NCBI GenBank assembly: GCA_020720045.1
Contig: DYPH01000021.1
Coordinates: 1-57,341 of the forward strand
Reading direction: 5' to 3'
DNA length: 57,341 nt
Source: Sorangium cellulosum
GTDB lineage: Bacteria > Myxococcota_A > Polyangia > Polyangiales > Polyangiaceae
The notes under the pieces are model-generated. The model saw only the letters and a program-made list of their open reading frames with translations. It was not told the origin of the DNA and did not search any database. Shown in pieces: positions 42,840-51,661 of the stretch; position 1 is the stretch's first letter; every line of letters begins with the position of its first letter. The translations under genes were made by a program, and so were the position numbers.

Positions 42840-43643
42840 TCAGGTCCCTTTGGGCGCTTCGTGGACGGCGTCGGCGGGGACGCAGAACATCGCGCGATGG
42901 CGCGGGTCGGTGACCGGCGCAAAATTCACTTTTTGGAAGCAGCGCTGGCCGAAGAGCCCGTCGAGTTCTCCATCAAAATAGAGAGCTTCCGTCGCCGAAC
43001 CGAGGGCCTCGCCGGTCCCCGAAAACAGCCGGGTGCCGGCGTCGACGAAGGGGCCGCGGCCGGCAGGAACCTTCGTCACCAGCGGCGTCCCGCCGGCTAC
43101 CATGCATCCGTTTTCGCTTACTTTTACAGCGGCACTCTTCTTAACGCGGAGGAGGACGTCCATCCCCGCGGCCGAGGGGAGCGGCCCGTGACAGCCGACC
43201 AGGCGTGCGGCGGGGCTCACGACGTAGGCATCCCCTTCTTCGCCGAGCACCGTGAAGGTCGCGTAGTCGGCGACTTTGCCTGCACCTTGCACCGAGTTGG
43301 GCGCCTCAACACCGGCGGCCGTTGCGACAAAAAGGGAGCAATCTCCGTCCCCTGCCGAACGACAGATGAGCGTCTTCCGGAGGTCGATCACGACCATTTG
43401 GCGCTTGGCCACCGGCGTCTCAAGGGCGCGGGCGAGCGCCGACGTCGGCGGCGCTGCCGGGGGACGGTTCGTTGGCGCTGCGGTCGGCGTAGACGGGGCC
43501 GCGGCCGGCGGGACGGGGCGCGGAAGCGCTGGGCGCGCCGGCGGCGCGACGTTCGACGTCACGTAAGCGACGCGATGGGAGGAACAGCCGGCGAGCACCA
43601 AGAGTGCCAGAGGGAGCGAGCGGAGAAGCAGTGACGTGCGCAC
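42840..43643 (-). CDS. Lipoprotein, paralogue of the next upstream lipoprotein
   Basis: 267 residues from a GTG. The signal ends in lipobox LAGC (Cys20) with Ser-Ser after it. A Pro/Ala/Thr-rich linker (about 30-75) is followed by a domain with conserved-looking Cys (ICRSAGDGDC, RLVGCHG, ENGCMVAGG, QRCFQ, AMFCVP). The block ATFTVLGEEGDAYVV resembles STFKLLGEEGDFAFV in the neighbouring 426-residue lipoprotein, so the two seem to be diverged duplicates. Function unknown; it is probably held on the periplasmic side of the outer membrane. It runs straight into uup (one base between). Confidence 0.8.
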   Translation of the reverse strand: MRTSLLLRSLPLALLVLAGCSSHRVAYVTSNVAPPARPALPRPVPPAAAPSTPTAAPTNRPPAAPPTSALARALETPVAKRQMVVIDLRKTLICRSAGDGDCSLFVATAAGVEAPNSVQGAGKVADYATFTVLGEEGDAYVVSPAARLVGCHGPLPSAAGMDVLLRVKKSAAVKVSENGCMVAGGTPLVTKVPAGRGPFVDAGTRLFSGTGEALGSATEALYFDGELDGLFGQRCFQKVNFAPVTDPRHRAMFCVPADAVHEAPKGT

Positions 43644-43671
43644 CGGCGGACGGGTACCACGGTGTCCCCGC

Positions 43672-44952
43672 TTAGGGCACGCGGATCGACGCCCGCGGGA
43701 AGCACAGAATTAGGCTATTTTCGGCCGCCGGGACCGCCTTCGGGATGCGCGGGTCGGCGGTCAAGACGGGGCGGCGGAAGCAGCGGACGTCCCCTTTTGC
43801 GTCGACAGACACCTCATCGCCGAGCCCAAGTTCTCCGGTCGTCGCCCCTGCAAGCGTGCCATTCGGCCAGGAAATCCGCTCTCCGACGGGCACGTACACC
43901 GTCCCCTTTTCCTTTTCTCGGGGCGCCGGGGCCGGGAGGGGGCCTCCGAAATTGGCGCCGGCGACCTTCCCCAGCAGTTCTGCGCAACGGAGGTGAGTCA
44001 CAGCGGCGGGCGCGCCATCGACGAGGTAACGCTGCTCAACGATCGGGAGCGAGGCTGGCTCGAGGCTGCCATCGGCGGCGCGAAGAGGCTCGGCGAAGAG
44101 CGGCTTCCCGGAAAGAAGAAAGGGGACCGGGAGGGGAACAACACCCACTGGTGGACGTGCAGGAGTCGCCATTGAGGCTGCCGGCGCTGGCGGGCCAGCA
44201 GCTGGCGTCGGGGTCGGCGAAGCGCTGCCGCTCGCCGCGGGAAGAGGCGCCGACGCAGCGGCCGTCGGGGCAGGCATTCCCGCAGACGGCGACGCCGAGA
44301 GCGAGGGGAGTGGCGCCTTCACGGAAATCGAAGAAATGACCTTCCCGGATGCAGGGATCGGATCCCCAGGGAAGACGGCCTGCACCTTATCCCGCGGAAC
44401 TTCTACAAGAAAATCGAAGCCGGCCAACGGTGCCAGGTAGCTCCCCGCTTCCGCTTGGGCAAAGAGAGCGACGCCCGGGAGGAGCGTGAATCGGGTTCCG
44501 TCGGTGAAGGCACGGTCGACACGATCGTGGGTGACCGACACGAGCGCCCGCTTCGGGATGTACCCGCGGAGCCTCGTCCCGGCGAGGGCCGACCATCCCG
44601 GATAGCAGGCGTTCGATGCGGCTCCCGATCCGTCTGCGGGGAGCGTTTCCACAAAGGCGAAATCCCCCTCTTCACCGAGCAGCTTAAATGTCGAAAGATT
44701 GCCGCTTAACGGGAGAGTTGCATCCGAGCCAGCGGCACGGGAGTTCGGAAACGCGTAGGCGCACGAGGTGCTTAGACGGGGCTCGGGGCAGAACGCGATC
44801 TTCCGCTCGTCGGCCACCACGTAGTCGCCATCGATCCCCTGACGCCGCTCTGCCGCCCGAATGCCTGGCGGCGGGCACCCGAGTAACGCGACGGAGGAGA
44901 GCGCAACCGCGCCCAGGGCGACGGCAAGAACGGTGGCAGGAATTCGGCGCAT
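43672..44952 (-). CDS. Large lipoprotein with two Cys-containing domains
   Basis: 426 residues; lipobox ALLGC (Cys26). Two globular regions (about 40-200 and 285-426) flank a Pro/Ala/Ser-rich linker. The first contains STFKLLGEEGDFAFV and Cys pairs (FCPEPRLSTSCAY), similar to the downstream 267-residue lipoprotein; the second has GTVYVPVGERISWPNG and GDVRCFRRP, ending LILCFPRASIRVP. The SH3-like strand patterns suggest cell-wall or protein contact. It begins 76 bases after the SDR stop and ends 28 bases before the paralogue, so the three genes down to uup are likely one operon. Confidence 0.8.
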   Translation of the reverse strand: MRRIPATVLAVALGAVALSSVALLGCPPPGIRAAERRQGIDGDYVVADERKIAFCPEPRLSTSCAYAFPNSRAAGSDATLPLSGNLSTFKLLGEEGDFAFVETLPADGSGAASNACYPGWSALAGTRLRGYIPKRALVSVTHDRVDRAFTDGTRFTLLPGVALFAQAEAGSYLAPLAGFDFLVEVPRDKVQAVFPGDPIPASGKVISSISVKAPLPSLSASPSAGMPAPTAAASAPLPAASGSASPTPTPAAGPPAPAASMATPARPPVGVVPLPVPFLLSGKPLFAEPLRAADGSLEPASLPIVEQRYLVDGAPAAVTHLRCAELLGKVAGANFGGPLPAPAPREKEKGTVYVPVGERISWPNGTLAGATTGELGLGDEVSVDAKGDVRCFRRPVLTADPRIPKAVPAAENSLILCFPRASIRVP

Positions 44953-44972
44953 GGCCGAGCCCGACTACCAAA

Positions 44973-45015
44973 GTATCCGCCGAGACCGGCGTGAAAATCC
45001 GGAAGCGGCGGATAC
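44973..45015 (-). terminator. Probable hairpin terminator after the SDR gene
   Basis: GTATCCGCC and GGCGGATAC form a perfect 9-base stem with an inner CCGG/CCGG pairing; on the minus strand it is followed by TTTGG. It lies between the SDR stop and the start of the large lipoprotein gene. The T run is short, so it may instead be a regulatory hairpin. Confidence 0.45.
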
Positions 45016-45028
45016 CTGGCGACGCCGG

Positions 45029-45814
45029 TCACATCGCGAGGCCGCCGTCGACGTCGATGGTGCGCCCGTTGAAGTAGTCGCATTCAAGGACGAATTTGAC
45101 GGCGAGCCAGATGTCTTCTGGGGCTCCGATGCGCCCGACGGGGACGCGCGTGACGAGCGCATCCCGTGCCTTCTGGTTCATTCCGGCGGTCATCGGCGTC
45201 TCGATCATGCCGGGGGCGACGGCGCCAACGCGAACACCGAACGGCGCGAACTCGAGGGCCCAAGTCACCGTATTTGCAGCAAGTGCTGCCTTCGCGGAGA
45301 CATAGTTCGACTGGCCGCGGTTTCCGTGGCGCGCAATGCTCGACATGTTGACGATGACGCCGGTCGACGCAGCAGGATCGCGCCCAGCGGTGGCGGCGGC
45401 GATCGTCGCGACGACATCGCGAACGAGGAGCGTGGCGCCGGTAAGGTTGACTCCAATGACAGCGTCCCATTGCTCGCGGGTCATCGTCTTGACCGCACCG
45501 GTCTCGCGGTCTTTCTTCACGAGAAGGCCGTCTCGGAGAATACCGGCATTGTTGATGAGCGAGTTCAAGCCGCCCATCGACGTATTTGCCCAGGCGACAA
45601 ATTCGGCAATGTCGCTTTCACTGCCAACGTCGAGACGGCGAACAAAGAGCTTTCCAGGGAGTCCGGTCGCAGCGGCGGTCAGGTCGGCGAACTTGTCCTC
45701 GGCGACGTCCCCCACGGCGACAGAAGCGCCCGCTTCGACCAGACGAAGCGCAAAATGGCGCCCCATTCCCTGGGCGCCGCCGGTCACGATCACTTTCAGA
45801 TTCTCGAGCTTCAT
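45029..45814 (-). CDS. Short-chain dehydrogenase/reductase (FabG-like)
   Basis: 261 residues from the ATG at 45814, with GAGGAG nearby upstream. Classical SDR marks: NAD(P)-binding TGGAQGMG at 11-18, LDV at 61-63, NNAG at 88-91, active-site Ser158/Ser159 in NMSSIARHG, and Tyr171/Lys175 in YVSAK. The Asp36 after the second strand (VGDVAED) favours NAD over NADP. The C-terminal block APGMIETPM and DVDGGLAM are typical of 3-oxoacyl or 3-hydroxyacyl dehydrogenases. The substrate could be a ketoacyl or steroid-like compound; nothing nearby decides it. Confidence 0.9.
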   Translation of the reverse strand: MKLENLKVIVTGGAQGMGRHFALRLVEAGASVAVGDVAEDKFADLTAAATGLPGKLFVRRLDVGSESDIAEFVAWANTSMGGLNSLINNAGILRDGLLVKKDRETGAVKTMTREQWDAVIGVNLTGATLLVRDVVATIAAATAGRDPAASTGVIVNMSSIARHGNRGQSNYVSAKAALAANTVTWALEFAPFGVRVGAVAPGMIETPMTAGMNQKARDALVTRVPVGRIGAPEDIWLAVKFVLECDYFNGRTIDVDGGLAM

Positions 45815-45896
45815 TGAAACGTTCTCCTCGCGTGGTTCCACGTCCGTGAAAGGGAAGAATACCGCATCTCTCGGCCGACTTCGGCACGAGACGGGC

Positions 45897-46223
45897 TCAG
45901 AGGTGAAGCAGTCCAAAGTAGAGTGCCACCAAGAAGGCGACGACGAATACGACGAACTGAATCGCCATTTTGCTCATCTTCTTTGCGATCTTGTAGGAGA
46001 CCACAAGGGCGACGACGCCAAACACAGCGACGACAATCAACGCGTTTTCCGCAAACCACCCGAGGTGGTTCGTTCCTGCGGGACCGGCGGCGGCGGGGCG
46101 TAGAAGGAGCCAGAGCACGGGCGACTGATACGCGGATTTCGGCAAGACGTCATCGAACGCGGCGACGATCCGAGCAGAAGCACCCACGTGCGACGGCAGC
46201 ACGGCGACGCTGGACAGGCACAC
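45897..46223 (-). CDS. Small two-helix membrane protein
   Basis: 108 residues from a GTG. Two hydrophobic helices are clear near the C-terminus (about 61-79, NALIVVAVFGVVALVVSY, and 87-106, AIQFVVFVVAFLVALYFGL) with a short Lys-rich loop KIAKKMSK between them. The N-terminal ~25 residues are moderately hydrophobic and might be a signal segment. No family recognised. It is divergent from ugd, with 98 bases between the starts. Confidence 0.6.
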   Translation of the reverse strand: MCLSSVAVLPSHVGASARIVAAFDDVLPKSAYQSPVLWLLLRPAAAGPAGTNHLGWFAENALIVVAVFGVVALVVSYKIAKKMSKMAIQFVVFVVAFLVALYFGLLHL

Positions 46224-46321
46224 TGTGGTGCAGGCGCCACGCTACTCCTGCGCAAATTCCGAGAAGAAACCGCGCCAAAGTGCACAACGGAGCGCGACGA
46301 CTATGGTACGACCCGCCCCCT

Positions 46322-47731
46322 ATGCGACTCGTTGTCGTCGGAGCAGGCTACGTTGGGCTCGTTACTGGAACCGGTCTGAGCGACCTCGGCCACGAGGTCT
46401 TGGTGATCGACCGAGAGCCGTCGAAGGTAGAGCAACTCGCCGCCGGGAATATCCCGATCTACGAGCCCGGTCTTGGCGACCTTGTTCGGCGCAACAAGCG
46501 GAACGGACGGCTCACGTTCGCCACCGAAATTCCTCAGGATTGGGCCGCTGCGGACGCGTTCTTTATCGCCGTGGGGACGCCCGCCTCCCCCGACGGCGCC
46601 GCCGATACCTCCGCCGTGTTTGACGCCGCTTCCGCCATCGCGAAGATCGCGCTTCGGAGCGCCATCGTCGTCGTGAAGAGCACCGTCCCCGTCGGCACCT
46701 GTGACGCCGTCCAGGCCCACATCGACGGTGGCACCCGCCAAGGGGTCGAGCTTGAGGTCGTCTCGAATCCCGAATTCTTGAAGGAAGGCGACGCTGTAAA
46801 CGACTTCTTCCGCCCGGAGCGGATCGTCGTTGGCGCCCGAAGCGAAGAAGCCCGCCGAGCCCTCCGCGCCCTCTACGCCCCCCTCCAGCTCTCTGGCGAA
46901 CGTCTGGTCATCACCGACCCACGCTCGTCGGAACTCATCAAGTACGCCGCGAACACGATGCTTGCGATGCGTGTATCCTTCATGAATGAGCTGTCGCGCC
47001 TCTGCCACGCGACCGGCGCCGACATCCACGCCGTCCGCCTCGGCGTCGGTTCGGATTCGCGAATCGGCAAGAAATTCCTCTATTCGGGTCCTGGCTATGG
47101 GGGGAGCTGCTTTCCGAAGGATGTGCAGGCGCTCCTGCATCTGGGGAAAGTACACGGAATCCCGATGCGCCTCGCCGAGGCGACCCACCAGGCCAACGAA
47201 GAGCAGGGCGACTTCCTCGCGCACCTCGTGGAGCGGATGCTCACCGGGACCGCCGGGGGGAGCCTCGCGGGAAAAACCGTTGCTTTCTGGGGACTTGCCT
47301 TCAAGCCGGAGACTGACGACGTCCGCGACGCTCCGTCGGTACGCCTCGCGCGCCACATCGCGATGCGCGGTGCTCGCGTCGTTGGCCACGATCCGGAAGC
47401 AGGGCCGAACTTTCTCCGAGCGCTTAGCGACGTGACGGCGGCGCGGCCGGGATCTATCGTGACTGTCGATAAGGACTATGACGCCGTCGAAGGGGCCGAC
47501 GCGCTGGTACTTTTGACCGAATGGCGTTCTTACCGCGCCCCCAACTTTGCCGAAGTGAAGAAGCGCCTCGCAACGCCCCAGGCCGGACAGAGTCCTGTGG
47601 TCTTTGACGCGCGAAACATTTGGCGCCCCTCGGAAGTGCTCGCCGCGGGCCTCCGCTACCAGGGGATCGGCGTCCCTTCGACCGGCTCAACGGTCGCGAC
47701 CCCCCCGGCGAGTTCTCGAGCACTTTCCTGA
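46322..47731 (+). CDS. ugd: UDP-glucose 6-dehydrogenase
   Basis: 469 residues from the ATG at 46322. Oxidises UDP-glucose twice to UDP-glucuronate with NAD+. N-terminal Rossmann motif GAGYVGLVTG, then VGTPASPDG, KSTVPVGT, NPEFLKEGDAV, the helix SSELIKYAANTMLA, and the catalytic Cys263 in GPGYGGSCFPKD. C-terminal FWGLAFKPETDDVRDAPS is also typical. A ~20-residue Thr/Ser/Pro tail is extra. The next gene, an epimerase, starts 8 bases later, so the pair would make UDP-glucuronate and then UDP-galacturonate. Confidence 0.95.
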   Translation: MRLVVVGAGYVGLVTGTGLSDLGHEVLVIDREPSKVEQLAAGNIPIYEPGLGDLVRRNKRNGRLTFATEIPQDWAAADAFFIAVGTPASPDGAADTSAVFDAASAIAKIALRSAIVVVKSTVPVGTCDAVQAHIDGGTRQGVELEVVSNPEFLKEGDAVNDFFRPERIVVGARSEEARRALRALYAPLQLSGERLVITDPRSSELIKYAANTMLAMRVSFMNELSRLCHATGADIHAVRLGVGSDSRIGKKFLYSGPGYGGSCFPKDVQALLHLGKVHGIPMRLAEATHQANEEQGDFLAHLVERMLTGTAGGSLAGKTVAFWGLAFKPETDDVRDAPSVRLARHIAMRGARVVGHDPEAGPNFLRALSDVTAARPGSIVTVDKDYDAVEGADALVLLTEWRSYRAPNFAEVKKRLATPQAGQSPVVFDARNIWRPSEVLAAGLRYQGIGVPSTGSTVATPPASSRALS

Positions 47732-47739
47732 GCTTCGCC

Positions 47740-48705
47740 ATGGCTGCGCCGAAACGACTCCTCGTCACCGGCGGCGCCGGCTTCATCGGTTCCCACTTTG
47801 TGGAGAGCCGTCTGGCAGCGGGCGATCGGGTCACGGTCCTCGACGCCTTCGATGGATTCCTCTATTCGGCGGACGTCAAACGGGAAAATGCCGCGCTCCT
47901 GCAGCGCCATTCAAACGCGGAAGCGCTCTCGATTGTTGAAGGGGACATTCGCGATGATGCGCTGCTTGCGACCGTCGTCCCCGGCCACGACACGATCGTG
48001 CATCTTGCAGGCATCGCCGGTGTCCGCCCTTCCCTGCGGGATCCGGCCTTCTACTGCGACGTGAACGTCACCGGCACAGCGAAGCTCCTCGTCGCTGCGC
48101 GAGCCGCCGGGATCGAACGCTTCGTGTTTGCCTCAAGTTCGTCGGTCTACGGGAACCCACCGCACCTCCCCGCCGAGGAGGACGTCGCGCTCGTCCCCGA
48201 GAGCCCTTACGCGGCAACAAAACGCTCCGGCGAGCTCCTCCTCGAAGCGTGGGCGAACACCCACCCGACAGCGCGCCTCGCATCGCTCCGTTTTTTCACC
48301 GTTTATGGCCCGCGCCAGCGCCCTGACATGGCGATACGAACGTTTGCGTCCAAACTATTGCAAGATGCACCGATCGACCTGTTCGGCGACGGTTCCATGC
48401 GCCGCGACTACACGTTCGTCAGCGACATCGTGCGCGGCATCGAGGCGACCGTCCGGAACCTCGACAACCGCTGTGGCCACCGCGCGTTCAACCTCGGGCG
48501 CGGCGAAACCGTCGACCTTCGAACGCTCATTACCGCCCTCGAAACGGTCACCGGTCGGATGGCACGCGTGAATGTTGCACCAAAACCGGCGGGCGACGTC
48601 GACGCCACCTTCGCGAGCATCGCCCGCGCCCGCGACGAACTCGGCTGGGTCCCCGAGGTTTCGCTCGCTGACGGGCTGCGGGCGGTCGTCGCCTCCCTCG
48701 GCTAA
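47740..48705 (+). CDS. NAD-dependent UDP-glucuronate 4-epimerase
   Basis: 321 residues from the ATG at 47740. Extended SDR fold: GGAGFIGSH near 11, SSSSVYGNP, and catalytic Tyr157/Lys161 in YAATK. The segment FFTVYGPRQRPDMAIRTFASKLL matches UDP-glucuronate 4-epimerases, where Arg in GPRxRPDMA contacts the carboxylate, rather than GalE; DGSMRRDYTFVSDIV follows. It would turn UDP-glucuronate into UDP-galacturonate. The gene directly follows ugd and ends in a 4-base tail-to-tail overlap with the convergent glycosyltransferase gene. A dTDP-glucose-type substrate is less likely given the context. Confidence 0.88.
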   Translation: MAAPKRLLVTGGAGFIGSHFVESRLAAGDRVTVLDAFDGFLYSADVKRENAALLQRHSNAEALSIVEGDIRDDALLATVVPGHDTIVHLAGIAGVRPSLRDPAFYCDVNVTGTAKLLVAARAAGIERFVFASSSSVYGNPPHLPAEEDVALVPESPYAATKRSGELLLEAWANTHPTARLASLRFFTVYGPRQRPDMAIRTFASKLLQDAPIDLFGDGSMRRDYTFVSDIVRGIEATVRNLDNRCGHRAFNLGRGETVDLRTLITALETVTGRMARVNVAPKPAGDVDATFASIARARDELGWVPEVSLADGLRAVVASLG

Positions 48706-49913
48706 CGCCGTCCGCGCGATTGTTTCGCGAGCAATTCCTCATAGAGCGCGAGGAGATTCCGATAATGATCTTCCACGCTTGAGATGCGTTCGCGGTTTTC
48801 GATCGCTTGGGCGCGGAGCGTTTCCGGATCCTCCGCGAGGAGCGCAAGGGCCGCGCGGCTCGCCGCGTCGCCATCCAGAACCGGGTAGTGGATGACGGTA
48901 CCGGGGAGGTCGAATTCGGCGGCGGCGCCCGCTTTCGGCGTGACCACCGGCAGCCCCGCACACATCGCTTCCGCGAGACCGAATCCAAACGTCTCGAAGG
49001 GGGCGGCATGCAGGAACAGATCCCCGGAAGCCAGAAGTGTCGCGAGTTTCTTTCGGTCTTTCTCAAAACCCAACAATTGAACGTTCGGGCGCTTCTTTGC
49101 CTCTTCTTGGATCCAGACACCTTCGGGACCGTCGCCAAGAATGAGCAATTCGACGTCGGCCTGGAGGGCGATGCGATCGAACATCGCGAAGACGACGTCC
49201 CAGCGTTTTTCACCCGCGAAGCGGCCGGTGGCGATCAATAGACGCCGTTCCCTACGACCGCCGAGGTAGCGGGCCCGGAGCTCTTCGTCGCGGAGTTCGG
49301 GTCGGAAGAGTTCTTTGTCGACGCCAAACGGGACGACGCGCACGCGGGGTACGCCGTGCTCGGTGAGCTTGGCGCGAAGCCACTCGGTGGCGACGATCGT
49401 CGCGTCGCAACGGGAGAGGAGCGCCCGGACGCCCGCCCAGAACGGAGCCAGGAGGCGGTCGGCGGCGCCGTCGGAGACCTTCACCTCGCGGAGGCGCTCG
49501 CGGAGGTAGGTGTCGATGAAATCCGAGTGCCAGACGAACGTGCGGATCCCGAAGCTCGACCGTGGGACGATGTTTGCCGCGAGCGCCCCTAAGTAGGGGC
49601 TGTGAATCTCGAGCACATCGGGCTTCGCCTCGCGAATGGCGCGCGCAACGGCAGGTACCTGAAAAAGCAGATGGTACGTCGGGTCGTAGGGGACGGACGG
49701 GCCTCGAAACCGCCGGATTTTCGCACTTCCTGGGCCGTCGATGCTAGCGGGCCCTTCGAAACTCAGGTGGTCGCGGAGCTCGCTCCGGGGCCCGGGGGCG
49801 AGCACCAACTGGTCGTGCCCCCATTGGCACAGAATCTGACTCTTCACCGTGAGATGGCTGCGAACACCTCCCCCTCGCTCCGAGTAGAACTCCGTAACGT
49901 CAACGATGCGCAT
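48702..49913 (-). CDS. GT4-family glycosyltransferase
   Basis: 403 residues from the ATG at 49913 (AGAGGA upstream). GT-B fold with two Rossmann-like halves: the N-terminal acceptor side starts MRIVDVTEFYSERGGGVRSH with the Gly-rich loop at 14-16; the C-terminal donor side carries LIATGRFAGEKRWD, LLILGDGPEG and the retaining E-x7-E motif in PFETFGFGLAEAM near residues 300-316. It resembles PimB-type and glucuronosyl/galacturonosyl lipid transferases in general shape. With ugd and the 4-epimerase next to it, a uronic-acid sugar is a likely donor. The open frame extends far upstream through the divergent gene; that part is not coding. Confidence 0.88.
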   Translation of the reverse strand: MRIVDVTEFYSERGGGVRSHLTVKSQILCQWGHDQLVLAPGPRSELRDHLSFEGPASIDGPGSAKIRRFRGPSVPYDPTYHLLFQVPAVARAIREAKPDVLEIHSPYLGALAANIVPRSSFGIRTFVWHSDFIDTYLRERLREVKVSDGAADRLLAPFWAGVRALLSRCDATIVATEWLRAKLTEHGVPRVRVVPFGVDKELFRPELRDEELRARYLGGRRERRLLIATGRFAGEKRWDVVFAMFDRIALQADVELLILGDGPEGVWIQEEAKKRPNVQLLGFEKDRKKLATLLASGDLFLHAAPFETFGFGLAEAMCAGLPVVTPKAGAAAEFDLPGTVIHYPVLDGDAASRAALALLAEDPETLRAQAIENRERISSVEDHYRNLLALYEELLAKQSRGRR

Positions 49914-49967
49914 GCGTCCTCTGCCGCCGAAGGGCGACGCGGGAATGCGGCTGCCTCGGAGGTCCAC

Positions 49968-51524
49968 GTGCCTAATACCACGGTGCATCCCATCGTCGAT
50001 ACCGCATCCACGCTGCGCTCCGGCGGTCCCCGGTCGGCGTTTTGGAAGACAGAAGCGGGCAACCAACAGTCGCTCGTGACCGACCTCCCCCCCTTCGCGC
50101 AGCTCGCAGCACGCCACGGGCGCCCGCTCAAAGTTGCCATCCTCAGCGACTTCACCCGCATCGCCTACGCGAACGGTGCCGCGTTTCAGACACGGTTCCT
50201 GTATCAAGAACTGCAACGGTGTGGTCACCACGTCACAGTGATCGGCCCGAAGGACCCCGAGTCGAAGCCGGGCGACGTCCCCCCGGGCACCATCGAGCTC
50301 CCGTCCCTTCCGGTAGCCATGTATCCGGGCCTCCACGTGCCGATGCCGATGGAGTCGTGGGTCTTTGACGCCGACCAGTTCGATTTCGACATCGTTTTCG
50401 CGCAGACGACCTCCCTCCTCCTCAAGTTTGGCGTCTGGCTGCGCCACATGAAGGGGATCCCGGTTCTCTGCGTGAATACGACCCACCTCGTCGCCGCCTA
50501 CGACGTCCTCCTTCCGGAAGAGCTGTCGAAAATCCCGCTCGTTCATACGGCGATTCACGCGACCCTCAAACGCCCCTACGAGAAGCTCTACGCGAGCATC
50601 TTCAATGAAAGTGACGGCCTCGTCGTCCTTTCCGAGGGGCTCCGCACCTACTGGCGGGAACGGGGCGTCACCGCGCCGATCCATGTCATTCCGCGCGCCG
50701 TGCAGCCCGAGGTCTTCGACCGCCCCCTCGGCGACGACCCCTTCCCCGCCGCCCTCGGTCACCACGGCGACGGCCCCCGCTACCTGGTCGCCGGGCGCCA
50801 CACCCGCGAAAAGTGCCAGGATCGCACGATCCGCATCTTCGCGAAGCACATCGTCCCCGAACTCCCCGACGCGACGCTCACGCTGCTCGGGCTCGGCCCC
50901 GACACCGAATTTTACAAGCGAATCGCGCAGGAACTCGGCGTTGGCGACAAGGTCTTCTTCCCCGGGGAAGTGCCGTTCACCAAGATGGTCGATTGGTACG
51001 GCTACGCCGATGTGTTCCTGCACACCTCGCTCTCGGAGACCTACGGGAACGTCCTCGGGGAAGCGCTCTGGTGCGGCACGCCGACCGTCGGTTTCGCCGA
51101 TGGAATGGGCGCAAGCTACCAAATTCAGGATGGAATGAACGGACTTCTCCTCGCACCGGGGAACGACCGGGACGACGAGGTCGCCGCCGACGCAAGCTTC
51201 GGTCGCGCCGCCGTGAACCTGTATCGGGATGCCGGGCTCCGTCAGCGCCTCGGAACTGCAGCTTCGCGGTTCGCCCGCGAGCGCTGTTCGCCGGTCGCCG
51301 TTCAGACGAAGATTGCAAACGCGTTTACGTCGGCCCAGGACCACATCAAGACGAGCGGCGATCGGCCCGCCTCCGAGCGGCCGCGGCTCTTCCGCTGGTG
51401 GACGACGGCGCGCGACTTCCGGCCGTGGGCACTTTACAACGGGATGACGGCGCTCATTGGCAAAGTCCGCCCCGCCCACGCAAAGAACGAAGCGAAGCAT
51501 CCGCAGATGCACACGGCCAAGTAG
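49968..51524 (+). CDS. GT4-family glycosyltransferase
   Basis: 518 residues from the GTG at 49968, which has GGAGG five bases upstream; this start also avoids overlap with the divergent gene. After a ~50-residue leader comes the acceptor domain (VAILSDFTRIAYANGAAFQTRF; NTTHLVAAYDVLLP) and the donor domain (YLVAGRHTREKCQDR; LTLLGLGPDTEF; retaining motif SETYGNVLGEALWCG near residue 354). The C-terminal ~60 residues are basic and may touch the membrane. Layout is like SqdX- and glycolipid-forming GT4 enzymes. It is divergent from the other GT4 gene with 54 bases between them, so both are probably made together. Confidence 0.88.
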   Translation: MPNTTVHPIVDTASTLRSGGPRSAFWKTEAGNQQSLVTDLPPFAQLAARHGRPLKVAILSDFTRIAYANGAAFQTRFLYQELQRCGHHVTVIGPKDPESKPGDVPPGTIELPSLPVAMYPGLHVPMPMESWVFDADQFDFDIVFAQTTSLLLKFGVWLRHMKGIPVLCVNTTHLVAAYDVLLPEELSKIPLVHTAIHATLKRPYEKLYASIFNESDGLVVLSEGLRTYWRERGVTAPIHVIPRAVQPEVFDRPLGDDPFPAALGHHGDGPRYLVAGRHTREKCQDRTIRIFAKHIVPELPDATLTLLGLGPDTEFYKRIAQELGVGDKVFFPGEVPFTKMVDWYGYADVFLHTSLSETYGNVLGEALWCGTPTVGFADGMGASYQIQDGMNGLLLAPGNDRDDEVAADASFGRAAVNLYRDAGLRQRLGTAASRFARERCSPVAVQTKIANAFTSAQDHIKTSGDRPASERPRLFRWWTTARDFRPWALYNGMTALIGKVRPAHAKNEAKHPQMHTAK

Positions 51525-51542
51525 CGATTTCTTCCCATAGAC

Positions 51543-51582
51543 GGAAACCCGTCGTTCCTCCTCGGAGCGGCGGGTTTCTCGT
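51543..51582 (+). terminator. Terminator of the plus-strand GT4 gene
   Basis: The stem GAAACCCG / CGGGTTTC, with further pairing inside, is followed by TCGTTTGTCG, starting 19 bases after the stop codon. Confidence 0.65.
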
Positions 51583-51603
51583 TTGTCGCGACCGTTGCCG
51601 CCC

Positions 51604-51645
51604 TTGAAAAAAGCGCGAAGAGATTGCTCTCTTCGCGCCTTTCAA
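51604..51645 (-). terminator. Terminator of mdh
   Basis: GCGCGAAGAG-N4-CTCTCTTCGCGC forms a strong stem; on the minus strand it is followed by TTTTTTC, just beyond the mdh stop. Confidence 0.85.
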
Positions 51646-51661
51646 GCGACGTCGTGAAGGA

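Noticed and set aside
48702..51512. 936-codon reading of the minus-strand GT4 gene
   Set aside because: Only the part from 49913 matches a glycosyltransferase; upstream it is antisense to the plus-strand GT4 gene.
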